NCBI GenBank assembly: GCA_907163345.1
Contig: CAJQUN010000975.1
Span: 1 to 64,000 of the forward strand
Direction of reading: 5' to 3'
Origin: Haberlea rhodopensis
Taxonomy: Eukaryota; Streptophyta; Magnoliopsida; Lamiales; Gesneriaceae
DNA: 64,000 nt
A program made the translations under genes and the position numbers. Shown here piece after piece: positions 45,536 through 55,919 of the stretch. Under the pieces are notes generated by a model, which was given only the letters and a program-made list of their open reading frames with translations, did not search any database and was not told the origin of the DNA. Each line of letters opens with the position of its first letter. Within the stretch, counting starts at the first letter, position 1.

Positions 45536-47690
45536 TTAAGCGCAAAACTTAAAAATTTTGAAACTATAATTAATAATGAGAATTAGTCTTTCAGATATCT
45601 TGAAAACTTTAATTCCAAATATGACATTTGTTACACGAATATTCATCATGTCACAATGTTTCATTAACATATTATTCGTCATTTTGATTATCTCTATATT
45701 GCTTCTCATAATGATCATATCATCAATGAGCAAGCATATCATTGTATATGTTTCAGTGTGTGTCACATTTTTCACACTCGTTAACTTTATTTTATTTTAT
45801 TTTTTTGACAAAATAGTTTGTCAAAATTTTCATTTCTTTATTTTGGCGCTTGTTATGACTTACTTTAGTCAGTCACCCCCATGATTTTAAATAGTTGTAG
45901 GAAGACTTTCGTCCTTTCCACAATCCACAAGGATTTTTGTCATTGCCTAAGTGTGTCACTTATAATGTCTTTGACCAATAAGATTGTTTCCCCCCACAAT
46001 TATAGGGCAATCTCGAACTTATCAAGATTATAGTGGTGTTCAAACTTTCATGATTCAAATTCTAAGCGTTACTAACTTAGAAATCAAAATCCAAGAGTTT
46101 ATGTGCAACCTTTTAATTTAAGCGCACTTACTTACAAAATTTGAAACTTGAATTAAATTCTCGTATTTGATTCACAATTTGTGTTTTAAGCGTACAAACT
46201 TAGAATACTTGAATTCAAGATTTAATTATCTTGCAAATTAAAACCTTAAGTGTAAAATGCTTAGACAATTCAAACAGAATCAAATGAGAACACCTCATCG
46301 TCAGAACAATTGTGGCCGTTGATTATCATTTTCATTTTAAGCATACAAACTTAGAAAACATGAATTCAAGATTTAATTCTCTTGCAAATTCAAACATTAA
46401 GCGTAAAATGCTTAGAAAACTCAAATAGAATCAATTCACAATTTTCCATTGCAAATTCAATTGCATAATTGGTCTTCAACCTCATTTTTCTAGTGTTTAA
46501 ACACTTCTATGGTCTCGTCTTTGCTTCGTAGCAAATAACCATAACAATATATTGTGCACTCATCGATGAAGTGACGAATTACTTTTTCATCACCTCTAGT
46601 TTGCACAAACTTTGTTTCACAAACATCAATGTGAAATAATTCTAGAGGTGTGTTTTCCAACAAATGAACGGTTTAGTTAACTCAGTCTACACATAACTCT
46701 CACACTTATGTTTTTAAGTTAACATTCACAGAAAATAAGTTTAACATTACATTTACGTTGTGAATTATAATTACACGACTCAAATACTTATCTAATTAAT
46801 CATAAGACAAACAAATAAGTATAATGATAAACTTTATTGCTTTCAATCGATGAGTATCGTCATTACATTTATCTTGAACAACTCCCTTTATGGAGAGTAC
46901 AACTTACAAGATTTCAAGCGGTAAGCATTAGATCAGAGAAATTGTCTGACATCTTGTCATATTCAGTTACGCTTATTTGATCATTAGCTTTCTTCTTATT
47001 GTCTATCGTGTCTCGACAATCCTTTGCTTTGTGGTTCGGTTTCCCATATATGAAGCAATTTCCCTTGAACCTTTTAAGGTTCCTTTGTTGTTGGTCTTCA
47101 TGGCTCTTTCTCTTCTTTCCATGATTGCTCGATTCCACAACATTGACTCTTGCACTCATTTTGTTTATGTTTATTTCCGATTTGTGATTATCTTCTTCAA
47201 TCCTTAGTCGAACAATCAAGTCCCATTTTCTTCCTCTTGTGTTTTAGATAGTTTTTGAAATCTTTCCACAGCGGAGAAAGTTTCTCAATCAAAGCCTCAA
47301 CTTGGTACGACTCACTTAGATTCATCCATTCCGCACGAATCTCATGTAAGAGTACTTGTATCTCTTACACATTGACTCACTACGGATTTCGAGTCTTAAC
47401 ATTTTGAAATCCAAGAAATGTCCAACATAAAACTTTTTAAGGCCGTCATCTTCCGCCTTGTATTTTGTTTCAAACATATTCCACAATTATTTTACGGTTT
47501 GGACTTGAGAATACACATTGTATGGTGCATCATCAAGGCCATTCAATATGTAGTTCTTGCATAGGAAATCACTTTGATTCCATGCATCTACAGCGGCCCT
47601 CCTGCTAGTATCCGTCTCGTAATCGCCTTCAGTGAGCGGATTATCTTGCAAAAACTTTGCCAAATGCAAAGTAGTGAGATATAAAAGCAT
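45536..47690 (-). pseudogene. Copia gag-pol pseudogene of copy B
   Basis: Gag pieces: WNQSDFLCKNYILNGLDDAP at 47500-47580 and LRIEEDNHKSE at 47185-47215. The zinc knuckle at about 47050 reads CFIYGKPNHKAKDC, with the second Cys changed to Tyr, so it could not bind zinc. The RT catalytic region at about 45725 reads LIDDMII. Protease and most of integrase are gone, and the region between gag and RT is filled by the short-repeat array. Confidence 0.8.
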
Positions 47691-47844
47691 TTTCTGTTGC
47701 CATCTCTTGAAGTCTCAGTGAATTTTTGCGGCCTTTCTCCTTGCGTCCCAGGAACATTGCAATTAGGTAATTGCGATTACGGGTTGGATGTCAAAATTGT
47801 CCAGGCAATAATGATAGCATCTTGTACATAAACCGGTGGCAGCG

Positions 47845-48060
47845 CACATATAGAAAGGGCGTGCGAAGGGCTGGGATTAGCATTGGCCTAGCTGGTGGTA
47901 GTGCTGGCTCAAGAGACGGGTCAGGTTCAGCTTCAGGCTCAGGTTCTAGTTCAAGTTCGAGCTCCAGATTAGTTGCAAGTTCTGGTGTGGCTCAGAGCCC
48001 AGGGCTAGCTAGCTCTAGTTCTAGTTCCAGTAATGGTTTATCAGTATATAAATTTGCGGA
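47845..48060 (+). repeat. Ser/Gly-codon-like low-complexity stretch
   Basis: Quasi-hexameric runs of GGTTCA/GGCTCA/AGTTCN. They translate into a Gly-Ser-rich string in one plus frame, but the composition alone explains the open frame. No start context, domain or neighbouring exon supports a gene. Confidence 0.5.
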
Positions 48061-48077
48061 AACATTGTTGCTGTCCT

Positions 48078-48204
48078 GAAGGGCACTGCCCTCATGGACA
48101 TCATCCACCATCCACGTGGAATCTTTTTTTTCTTTTTTTTTTAAAAAAGATTCCAAATGAATGGTGATGATGCTCTTAAGAGCAATACCCTTAAGGGCAT
48201 CATC
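48078..48204. repeat. Foldback (inverted repeat) element
   Basis: The left arm GAAGGGCAC...CATCATCCACCATCCACG...GGAATCTTTTTT faces AAAAAAGATTCC...GAATGGTGATGATG...TTAAGGGCATC. Arms of about 50 bp pair imperfectly around an A/T-rich centre. It resembles a small MITE; no clear target duplication was identified. Confidence 0.6.
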
Positions 48205-49576
48205 AAACAAACCTAAATTTACATAAGGATGAAAAATTTTGTGTCAGTCGACCAGCTAAGTACAAATCCCAATTCATAAACTCAGCGTCACAGTATAATT
48301 TTTTAGTGCTATTAAATTATGATGATATAAATCTTTTTTAATAAAATAGGATTTTTATACTATTTAAATAAAAGATTTTCGGTTTAATATGCGTATGTGT
48401 TTAAAAAATATGAATTAAGTTCAGTTAAAAATAAGGGAATTATAAAACCTAAAGGATGCTTTTTCTGTAAAACCTTTGTTATGCTAAAAAAAAAAACCTT
48501 TGTAATAGTTTTATAAAATATTAGCTGCAAGTGTTTTTTATACTCCAAAAATGTAATAATATTTTATTTTATTTTATTATTTTATTGCTCGACAAAAATT
48601 ACCTTGCACATAACTTTCTTCATATATATAATTTTTATTGACCTCCCAAAATTCAATGAAACACTATAAAAATTACTTATATTATTATAAAATGACAAAA
48701 AAATACATTCTTAGTCATTTTTTAAAAAAAATTAGTAAACAAAAGGTTGATGAAATCATAACTATCAACCAACTCAGTCATAACTATCAACCAAAATTTA
48801 CACTTATATAGCGTCACACTCACTTATACTTGGCACTCTGGCATGACGAAAATGGCTAATGATCAAAATATATATTACGAATATATGCGTTTTGGGCTAC
48901 GACACATTTATATATAATTTTCACCATTTGACCCAAAAAAACTATATCACTATTCTAGATAAATTATTTTTTAAAAAATAATGGGCACCATTTCAAAATA
49001 ACAAATTTTAATTAGTGGTCAAATGAGGTAATAATTCATTGTAGAAATATGATATTGATATTAAACGACATTGAATTCTTATTTTTTTTAAAATTGAATG
49101 AACAAATATTTTATTCTTTGCTGGCGTTAATAACACAAATGAATGACTCGTTCTATGATTGAAATTCTCTTGAGTTATTCAAAAACTTAACTTACAAGCA
49201 AATACTTAATTACTAATACATTCAATTTTAGTTTAATTAATTACGATTTCGCCTACCGACACTAACATGCGTGATGGTGGATCAGTAATAGAGGAATCAA
49301 TTTTATTAAAAGGAAAGGCCCTCGAAAATTCTACTCTTATATATTGTAAAATAAAATAAAATGAGCTATGACTAGTAAAATTTAATAAATAAATTTCACT
49401 CGACACACAAGTGCATCACGGGACCTACATCATACATGATCAAACCAGTATGAGCGATTTCTCGCATATTTGTTTCTACACAAGTTATGCTTTCTTCAAT
49501 CAAATATCTTCGTAGTTTATTTTATATTTTCTGTTTTACTACATATTCATCGAAACATATACATATCTTCTCCACA
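48205..49576. other. AT-rich intergenic, no gene seen
   Basis: Very AT-rich (including A and T runs) without coding pattern or recognisable repeat family. Confidence 0.45.
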
Positions 49577-49798
49577 CTAATATTTTGACATGATTTCTCT
49601 TGGGTGCTCAGCATTCTGTTCATACAATATTACAGGCTTGATGACAGTTTTATAAAACTTGTCATTCGATCTCCGCGGGATATAACGATCGCAGAAAAAT
49701 TTAGTGGCATTTCCCAATTTCAAGCAACCTACCTGTATTATATGGTTGATGTTGCTATCAATCTCTCCATTTCTTGGATAATAGAACCTAATTATCAA
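49577..49798 (-). pseudogene. LINE reverse transcriptase fragment (RTE-like)
   Basis: The minus strand reads NGEIDSNINHIIQVG, then LGNATKFFCDRYIP, then NDKFYKTVIKPVILYEQNAEH. This is the segment DGEIDEDV...HRIQAGW, CDR, KGKFYRTAIRPALLYGTECW that I know from the C-terminal part of plant RTE-type LINE reverse transcriptases. The conserved YGTE is changed to YEQN. Only about 70 codons are left. Confidence 0.75.
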
Positions 49799-49885
49799 AA
49801 CTTGATAATTGTCGATATTTTTTGGTCATCGAGTTATAACACCAATGTCCAGCCACTAATTTGTACTCCATATATTCTATTTTAG

Positions 49886-50567
49886 AGCTAATCTGAACTT
49901 TTTGATTCCAATATCTTTCTTCGTAATTTATATGCCGGCGACGGATTCCATTAATTATTTTTTCCTTTTATGAAAAAAATGGCATTAATGTTTTTTTCCT
50001 TTCTAAATTAAACAAATGCGAAATAGCATTAAATATAGAACATGAAGGTGATGAATGCGTTCTTAATCACAATTTATTTTTTTGCTGAGCATTCTCGATC
50101 ACGATTAGATTGCATCATGGATCGAGTTTTCTCTTATTCAACTTAATGATTGATAAGATTACAAATATTATAATTTATGAAGATTATTAGCCACGTACAT
50201 GTTATGGCATCGATTGCTAATTTATGAAAACATAAATATAATTATTAAAACAATGACACAACCAAAACAAACCATTTGGCACATGGAGCAAAAGTACATG
50301 TTTTTAAACAACGACACCACCAAAACAGGACCATTTGGCTTTTGGCACATGGAGCAAAATTACATAATTTTATAGATTAGTATAATTTTAAAATATTATG
50401 CCTAACATTTGGTAAGGAGCTTACTTCCACTTTAAAGATACTCGAATTCGAGTATGTAGCTACTCCCTATCTAAAAAAAATATTCTTTTAGAATAATATA
50501 TAAAAATAGAATTTATTATATTATAAGATATATATATGTATATATATACATATACATATATATATAT
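49886..50567. other. Intergenic with an imperfect 60-bp duplication
   Basis: No gene. ACCAAAACA(A/G) and CCATTTGG...CACATGGAGCAAAA text occurs twice (about 50252-50306 and 50311-50366). A palindromic TATATGTATATATATACATA run lies near 50527-50568. Confidence 0.5.
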
Positions 50568-50577
50568 TTTTAAAAAT

Positions 50578-51604
50578 GGATAATATATGATATGATCCCT
50601 TTAGTTTGTATTCATTCCCGATTTAGTCTATATTGTTTACACTGACCCGATTAGTCCATTTAGTTTTCTAATTTGTCCCAAATCAGTCCTAAACGTTAAC
50701 TACATCGTTAAAACTAAAGAAAATATACTGAATTGGGTCACTTAAGACTGATTCGGGTACTTTGATATTGAATTTTTTTTTTTGGATCATTTACAGTTTT
50801 CACAAAATTTCTATTGTTTTTGGCTACATTTATCAGGAATATCTTTGAATATATATTTTATATGTTTAGTTAACAAATTTCACTAGCTACTTTAATTTCA
50901 TTCTTAAGTTGTTGCTAACTGAATGCGTTTTTAGCTTCTAACGTCTGATTTCTATTTACTTTATTGATAATAAATTCTAATTTATAGGCAATTATATCAG
51001 TTATACAAAGAAAATATTAATACCTTGGAATTATTTATCCAAAGAATTTAATTTATCAAAAAAATTATTTAATTTATCAAAAAATTATTTAATTTATCAA
51101 AAATAAATAATCATTTTACACATCTGACGGGTATAATTTAATGAAATCAAAAATAGCTATCGAAATATATTTTGTATATTAATATGCTACTGATTTTTCT
51201 TTTGTTTTGTTTGAGTGAAAAATAGTTTTATGTAGAATTTAATATATCATATCATTATTTAAATCAAAAAAATTTACAAGAAATTACCAAAATATAAATA
51301 AGTAACCATACTAATTACTATAATAATTAAAAATTTAAAGAATTTATTATCTGAAAAAAAATTCACCCAATTTTTTTAAATTACAATAATCAGTTCCTAA
51401 TGTTTGAGTCAATTTCCGATTCAGTCCCTGAAGTTTTAAGTGATCCATCTCAGTCTCTTTCCGTTAGTTTAAACGGTGCATTTAACTTTTAGGACTGATT
51501 TGAGACAAATTAGAAATTAAAGTGACTAAATCGGGTCAGTGCAAACAATAGAGACTAAATCGAAAATGAATGCAAATAAGAGATAGCATATCATGTATTA
51601 TCCC
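50578..51604. mobile_element. Mutator-type MITE with 10-bp duplication
   Basis: Terminal inverted repeats exceed 120 bp. Both begin GGATAATA(T/C)ATGATATG and contain TTCGATTTAGTCT-like and CTGACCCGAT words. The flanks share TTTTAAAAAT (50568-50577 and 51605-51614). The 1027-bp interior is AT-rich and non-coding, with three near-copies of TTATTTAATTTATCAAAAA at 51045-51105. The structure fits a non-autonomous Mutator-like element. Confidence 0.78.
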
Positions 51605-51614
51605 TTTTAAAAAT

Positions 51615-52268
51615 ATAACTTTCCTTGTGAAGGGTAAGACAGTATAATTCGGTGTCACCGGCTTAGTTGGGATCAGCCGTCGTCCACCAGTCGTTTAATT
51701 ATGAAAGCAAGTGGTGACCGGTTCAGACAATGAACCAGATCAATTAATAGTGGTGGTGGAGTGCATTTTCCTAAATAAATGAGAAGTCTAATTGACCAAA
51801 TTGCCCTTAACCAATAGGCCAAATAAATTATCAGATCAAAATATATATTTTATAATTGGGATTAACGTATTAATAAATCCATTAAGTTATATGAATAGCC
51901 GGACTAGTAGTCACCCAATCCTACTTTAGGATGGCTTGTGTTTGAGACCTGTAAAAATCATTTAGCCTATCCAAGTATAAATAAATAAAAAATTTATTAA
52001 GTTATAATATATAAAGACCATGACTCATTGGATATGGTATGGATGTTGAATTTAATGACTTTGTATTGGAAAATATTACAAACATATCTTAAATAAATTG
52101 TTTTAGTTTAATGTGAAGTCACCAACGTTGATGACTTCCTCGTTTAACGTACAACTGAGATGTCTTAGTATATTGAATGATAAGTGTATAATTTTGTTAC
52201 CTTATCTTTATCCCGTTTCAAATGGGCATTTATTGAATATAATAATTGAATCAATCTGTATATTATTC
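51615..52268. other. Intergenic, no gene seen
   Basis: A tRNA/SINE-like scrap lies near 51895-51970 (AGCCGGACTAGTAGTCACCC). The rest is AT-rich with no coding pattern. Confidence 0.4.
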
Positions 52269-52276
52269 GATGTAAT

Positions 52277-52843
52277 AAGGGATGTTCATCGGTTCGATTA
52301 ATCGATCGAATTGGGACGAACCAAAAAATTTGGTTCAAACCGAATCGAAAAATTCGGTTGGTTTTTAAAAAAAATTTGAATTTCTGTTCGATTTTCTGTT
52401 ACAGTGTCCAGTTAACCGAACCGAAAACAAAAAAAAAAATTTTAAAAAAATTTGAACTTTTTTTATAGTTTAAATATTTTTTTAATGGCTTCACTTCTGA
52501 TAGGATTAATAAGAACTCGTAAATTAACAACGTGTTTCCAGTATAATATAATTTATTTTGTTGTCTCATTAAACTCGATTTTTTGTATTAAATAGCTTCA
52601 ATATAATATTAGAAGTTTAAAATTAAAATGTCAAATGTTCAGAATTCATTTAAATCCAATATATGATGTATTAGTGTTTGTATTTACTTTGAATTTTCAT
52701 CAATTAGTCAGACAATTTCAAAAAAAATTGAATTTCTTTAATAAAAGAAGTACGGTTTGAATCGAAACCAAACGAACAATTTCGGTTCGATTTTCGATTT
52801 TGAAATTTCAAAACCGAAATTTCGGTCGGTTCGAACACCCATA
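52277..52843. mobile_element. hAT-type MITE with perfect 8-bp duplication
   Basis: The left end AAGGGATGTTCATCGGTTCG and right end, inverted, TATGGGTGTTCGAACCGACC, are related. Subterminal GGTTCG/CGAACC words repeat in both orientations. The flanks are identical eight-mers, GATGTAAT (52269-52276 and 52844-52851). At 567 bp it has no coding capacity. It belongs to a different family from the hAT elements at 30-40 kb. Confidence 0.82.
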
Positions 52844-53082
52844 GATGTAATTAATAACTTCCTTAACAAAATATTTCAATAACATTGATAACACAAAGTA
52901 AATAAAATTTATTTTTTTAGTATATGTAGACTTGTAGTTTATAAATTTGAGCAACTTATTTGAATATTGTAGCGCCTCAATCATACAATTTCGGGGCACA
53001 TAATAATGCTATCCAGATGTGATGGACGGAGAATTTTTGTTTAGAGAGCAAAAAATATTAACATAAAATGAAAGGCAAATAG

Positions 53083-53160
53083 GATTTTAGAGAGTCAAAA
53101 TATAATTTTAGGAGAGCAAAATATAATTTTAGGAGAGCAAAATATAATTTTAGGGGAGCC
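53083..53160. repeat. 21-bp tandem repeat, 3-4 units
   Basis: TATAATTTTAGGAGAGCAAAA begins at 53101 and 53122, with a degraded unit at 53143 and a weaker one at 53083. It is followed by GGCTTCGCCCC, as in decayed elements at 24.1 and 57.1 kb. Confidence 0.8.
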
Positions 53161-53624
53161 TCTTGCTCCAGTGGCTTCGCCCCGGAAAATTCTTATATGT
53201 ATTTGATTATGCCATGCACAAACATACGTGACTATGTATCTATATGTACATAAATATGTATGTGTCTTCTTGTTTGCAGGACCCTATTCATACAAAAATA
53301 ATCCGCTCCGCCTCTGCCTACCCACGAGGTTACCATCAATGTAACACAATTTTGGGACGATGTGCCCACCAATAAATCTTTGTAGGCTATTGTATTGTTA
53401 GTTGATCTTTTGCACTTTGTGGAGAACATGTCCTCGTAAATAAATTTTGAGAGATGAAGTAATACTACGAAGTTATTGTCATAGCCCACTTTCTATTCGT
53501 TAAAATGTGGAAATTAACTAATATTTATCCATACTCTCAGAGTTGGATAAATTCATTTATATTTTTTAGCTAATGGATAATTCTGCTAAAAATTTAGTTT
53601 GATTTATGTGTTATATTACGGATG

Positions 53625-53960
53625 TGCAATCGATTAAAGACAAACGAATTTTTGAAAAAAACCAATCGACCGAACCGAATTCCCGAAAAATCGGACCGAC
53701 CGAATTTTGCTTTCAAAAGTGAACCGACCGAATTTTGCTTTCAAAAGTGAACCGACCGAATTGATAAAAAATCGGTTATTTCGGTCATTAACCGATATTT
53801 TTTTAAAAAAAATAAAAAATATTAAAATTAGATAATTTAATATTTAAACCAACTTTCCGAAATAAAACCGAACCGAATTAACCAAATTTTTAAAAAATCT
53901 AAACCAACTTCCCGAAATAACTGACCCGATCTTCTGAATTGTTTCGTTTATTCGATTTAA
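53625..53960. repeat. Decayed hAT-like MITE
   Basis: Starts GGATGTGCAATCG and is rich in ACCGACCGAA/CGGTTATTTCGG words, like the MITE at 52277. It includes a 33-bp direct duplication (CCGACCGAATTTTGCTTTCA) near 53695-53760. The right end and duplication were not resolved. Confidence 0.5.
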
Positions 53961-54354
53961 CATAAATTTTATTCACCAACAGTAATGTTTTCTGTGTCGC
54001 AATATTCAACGTTTCAGTATCGACTCGACCAATTTTTGTAAAATATATGCTGTCTACTTCATCCCAACTCTCTCTCTCTCTCTCTCCTTGTAGAATTACC
54101 CTTCCTTTTACGCGTTAACGCGTCTTCTCCCATGTTCTATTCTAATCTCTTCTGTTTCAGCGGTGGTCTCCCACTATATATCCATCCCCTCTCCCTCCTT
54201 TTAATAGCAGGTGCATTGCTTTTTTATTTTTGCATCTGTTCCTCTTCTTTAATTCTATCTCTTCCTTCACTTTCGGCCATTGAATTCAATTTCTTGATTT
54301 GTTATCTGGGATTTATCTGAATCGAGAAAAAGTTAGAAGAAATTTTTTTAAAAA
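53961..54354 (+). promoter_or_regulatory. Presumed promoter and 5' UTR of the GAE gene
   Basis: A pure (TC)n tract lies at about 54069-54086. A TATA-like CTATATATCC is at 54174-54183, 172 bp before the ATG. TC-rich tracts and this spacing are common in plant promoters. The transcription start itself cannot be seen. Confidence 0.45.
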
Positions 54355-55653
54355 ATGCCTTCTGTAGCTGAGGAAGAATTGCTCCTGCCTTATACGCCGG
54401 GGAAATTCAAGGATAAATCCCGGACAATGCACCGGCAGTTCCACCGGTGTTTTGCGTCGACGAGTACGATGTTTCTGTGGGCGCTGTTCTTGGTGGCGTT
54501 GACGGCGGCGTATTTGAGTTTCCAATCATTCGTCGATTCCGGTAGCAGGTTTTTCTCCACTGCGTGGGGAGGCGCCCATTGGGAGCATCAGGTCAAGTCA
54601 TCCGCAAAGATCCAACGGCAGAACGGGTTCTCCGTCCTCGTCACGGGCGCCGCCGGATTCGTTGGATCCCACGTGTCGATTGCCCTCAAGAAACGCGGAG
54701 ACGGCGTCGTTGGGTTGGACAACTTCAACAACTATTACGACCCTTCATTGAAAATGGCCCGAAAAAGCCTCCTCAATTCCAACAAGATTTTCATCGTGGA
54801 AGGTGATATCAACGACGCGCGCATGTTAGACAAGCTCTTCGAGATCGTACGCTTCACCCACGTGATGCACTTGGCTGCGCAGGCGGGTGTACGATACGCC
54901 ATGGAGAATCCCCTCTCTTATGTTCACAGCAACATTGCCGGACTCGTTACCCTTCTAGAAGCCTGCAAAAACTCCGACCCGCAACCCGCGATTGTGTGGG
55001 CAAGCTCCAGTTCCGTGTACGGGTTAAACGAAAAGGTACCGTTTTCCGAATCGGATCGCACCGACAGACCCGCTTCACTCTATGCAGCCACAAAGAAAGC
55101 AGGGGAAGAAATAACACATACATACAACCACATATACGGGCTATCCATAACCGGGTTGCGTTTCTTCACTGTTTACGGTCCGTTTGGCCGACCCGACATG
55201 GCGTATTTCTCTTTCACCCGGAACATTTTACAGGGTAAACCCATCACAGTTTACAGGGGAAAGGACGGGGTTGACTTGGCCCGAGACTTCACTTACATTG
55301 ATGATATCGTGAAAGGTTGCGTTGCTTCACTGGATACAGCTAAGAAGAGTACCGGGTCGGGCGGGAAGAAGCGGAGCCCCGCTCAATATCGGATCTTCAA
55401 TTTGGGTAACACTTCACCCGTGACAGTGCCCATGATGGTTGAATTATTGGAGAAGCATTTAAAAGTGAAGGCTAAGAAGAATATGGTTGAAATGCCCGGA
55501 AACGGCGACGTTCCGTTTACTCATGCGAATATCAGTTCGGCCCAGAAGGAATTAGGGTACAAACCCGTAACCGATTTGCAAACCGGATTGAAAAAGTTTG
55601 TTAAGTGGTATATATCGTATTATGGCCATAATCATCGCAAGTTTGTGAAGTGA
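54355..55653 (+). CDS. GAE: UDP-glucuronate 4-epimerase (GAE family)
   Basis: An intact, intronless 432-residue type II membrane protein. A single hydrophobic segment at about residues 39-58 (FLWALFLVALTAAYLSFQSF) anchors it in the Golgi. The NAD-binding Rossmann motif TGAAGFVG is at 97-104, with LDNFNNYYD at 121-129 and LAAQAGVRYA at 173-182. The short-chain dehydrogenase active site consists of SSSSVYG (217-223) and YAATK (243-247). It interconverts UDP-glucuronate and UDP-galacturonate, the donor for pectin backbone synthesis. Length, lack of introns and domain order match Arabidopsis GAE1-GAE6; which member cannot be decided here. The first ATG has an AAAA context, and no longer upstream frame exists. 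This region is clearly richer in GC than its surroundings. Confidence 0.97.
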   Translation: MPSVAEEELLLPYTPGKFKDKSRTMHRQFHRCFASTSTMFLWALFLVALTAAYLSFQSFVDSGSRFFSTAWGGAHWEHQVKSSAKIQRQNGFSVLVTGAAGFVGSHVSIALKKRGDGVVGLDNFNNYYDPSLKMARKSLLNSNKIFIVEGDINDARMLDKLFEIVRFTHVMHLAAQAGVRYAMENPLSYVHSNIAGLVTLLEACKNSDPQPAIVWASSSSVYGLNEKVPFSESDRTDRPASLYAATKKAGEEITHTYNHIYGLSITGLRFFTVYGPFGRPDMAYFSFTRNILQGKPITVYRGKDGVDLARDFTYIDDIVKGCVASLDTAKKSTGSGGKKRSPAQYRIFNLGNTSPVTVPMMVELLEKHLKVKAKKNMVEMPGNGDVPFTHANISSAQKELGYKPVTDLQTGLKKFVKWYISYYGHNHRKFVK

Positions 55654-55887
55654 TTTTTTATTTTTTATTTTTTTTTTTTTTTTTTTTACCCTTTTGTGGA
55701 TTTTTTTACTTTTTATTATTTACTTTTAAATTTGGATAAAGAATGGAAAAGTTTGAAAAGACGAAAGAATAACTCTTTTATTAAAGGATGAGGAGTGATG
55801 CAGAAGATTGTGGGGTCCTTTTCTCCTCAGTTTAGAGTTTGTCGTTAACTTTCTTGCTTGTAAAGGAAAACACTTTGCTCTGTTTAT

Positions 55888-55893
55888 AATAAA
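55888..55893 (+). terminator. Likely poly(A) signal of the GAE gene
   Basis: AATAAA lies 235 bp after the stop codon, following a long T-rich stretch (55655-55690). A 3' UTR of about 250 bases would be ordinary for a plant gene. The call rests on the motif only. Confidence 0.45.
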
Positions 55894-55919
55894 TTTTGGT
55901 TGATGAGACAAATCTTGGC

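Larger units (their letters stand above)
43642..47760 (-). mobile_element. 5'-truncated Copia element (copy B)
   Basis: Minus-strand relic. The 3' LTR is about 43642-44335, ending CCAACA next to a weak purine tract. Upstream lie a 3' non-coding region shared with copy C, an RT scrap (45536-45860), two stretches of short-repeat array (45340-45570, 46020-46450), and gag with a broken zinc knuckle (46914-47690). No LTR occurs on the right; homology stops near 47760 within the gag start. Text is closer to copy C than to copy A in the shared 3' region. Confidence 0.8.

Noticed and set aside
47771..48079. Ser/Gly-rich open frame of 102 codons
   Set aside because: Low-complexity hexamers explain it; no start context, exon neighbours or domain.
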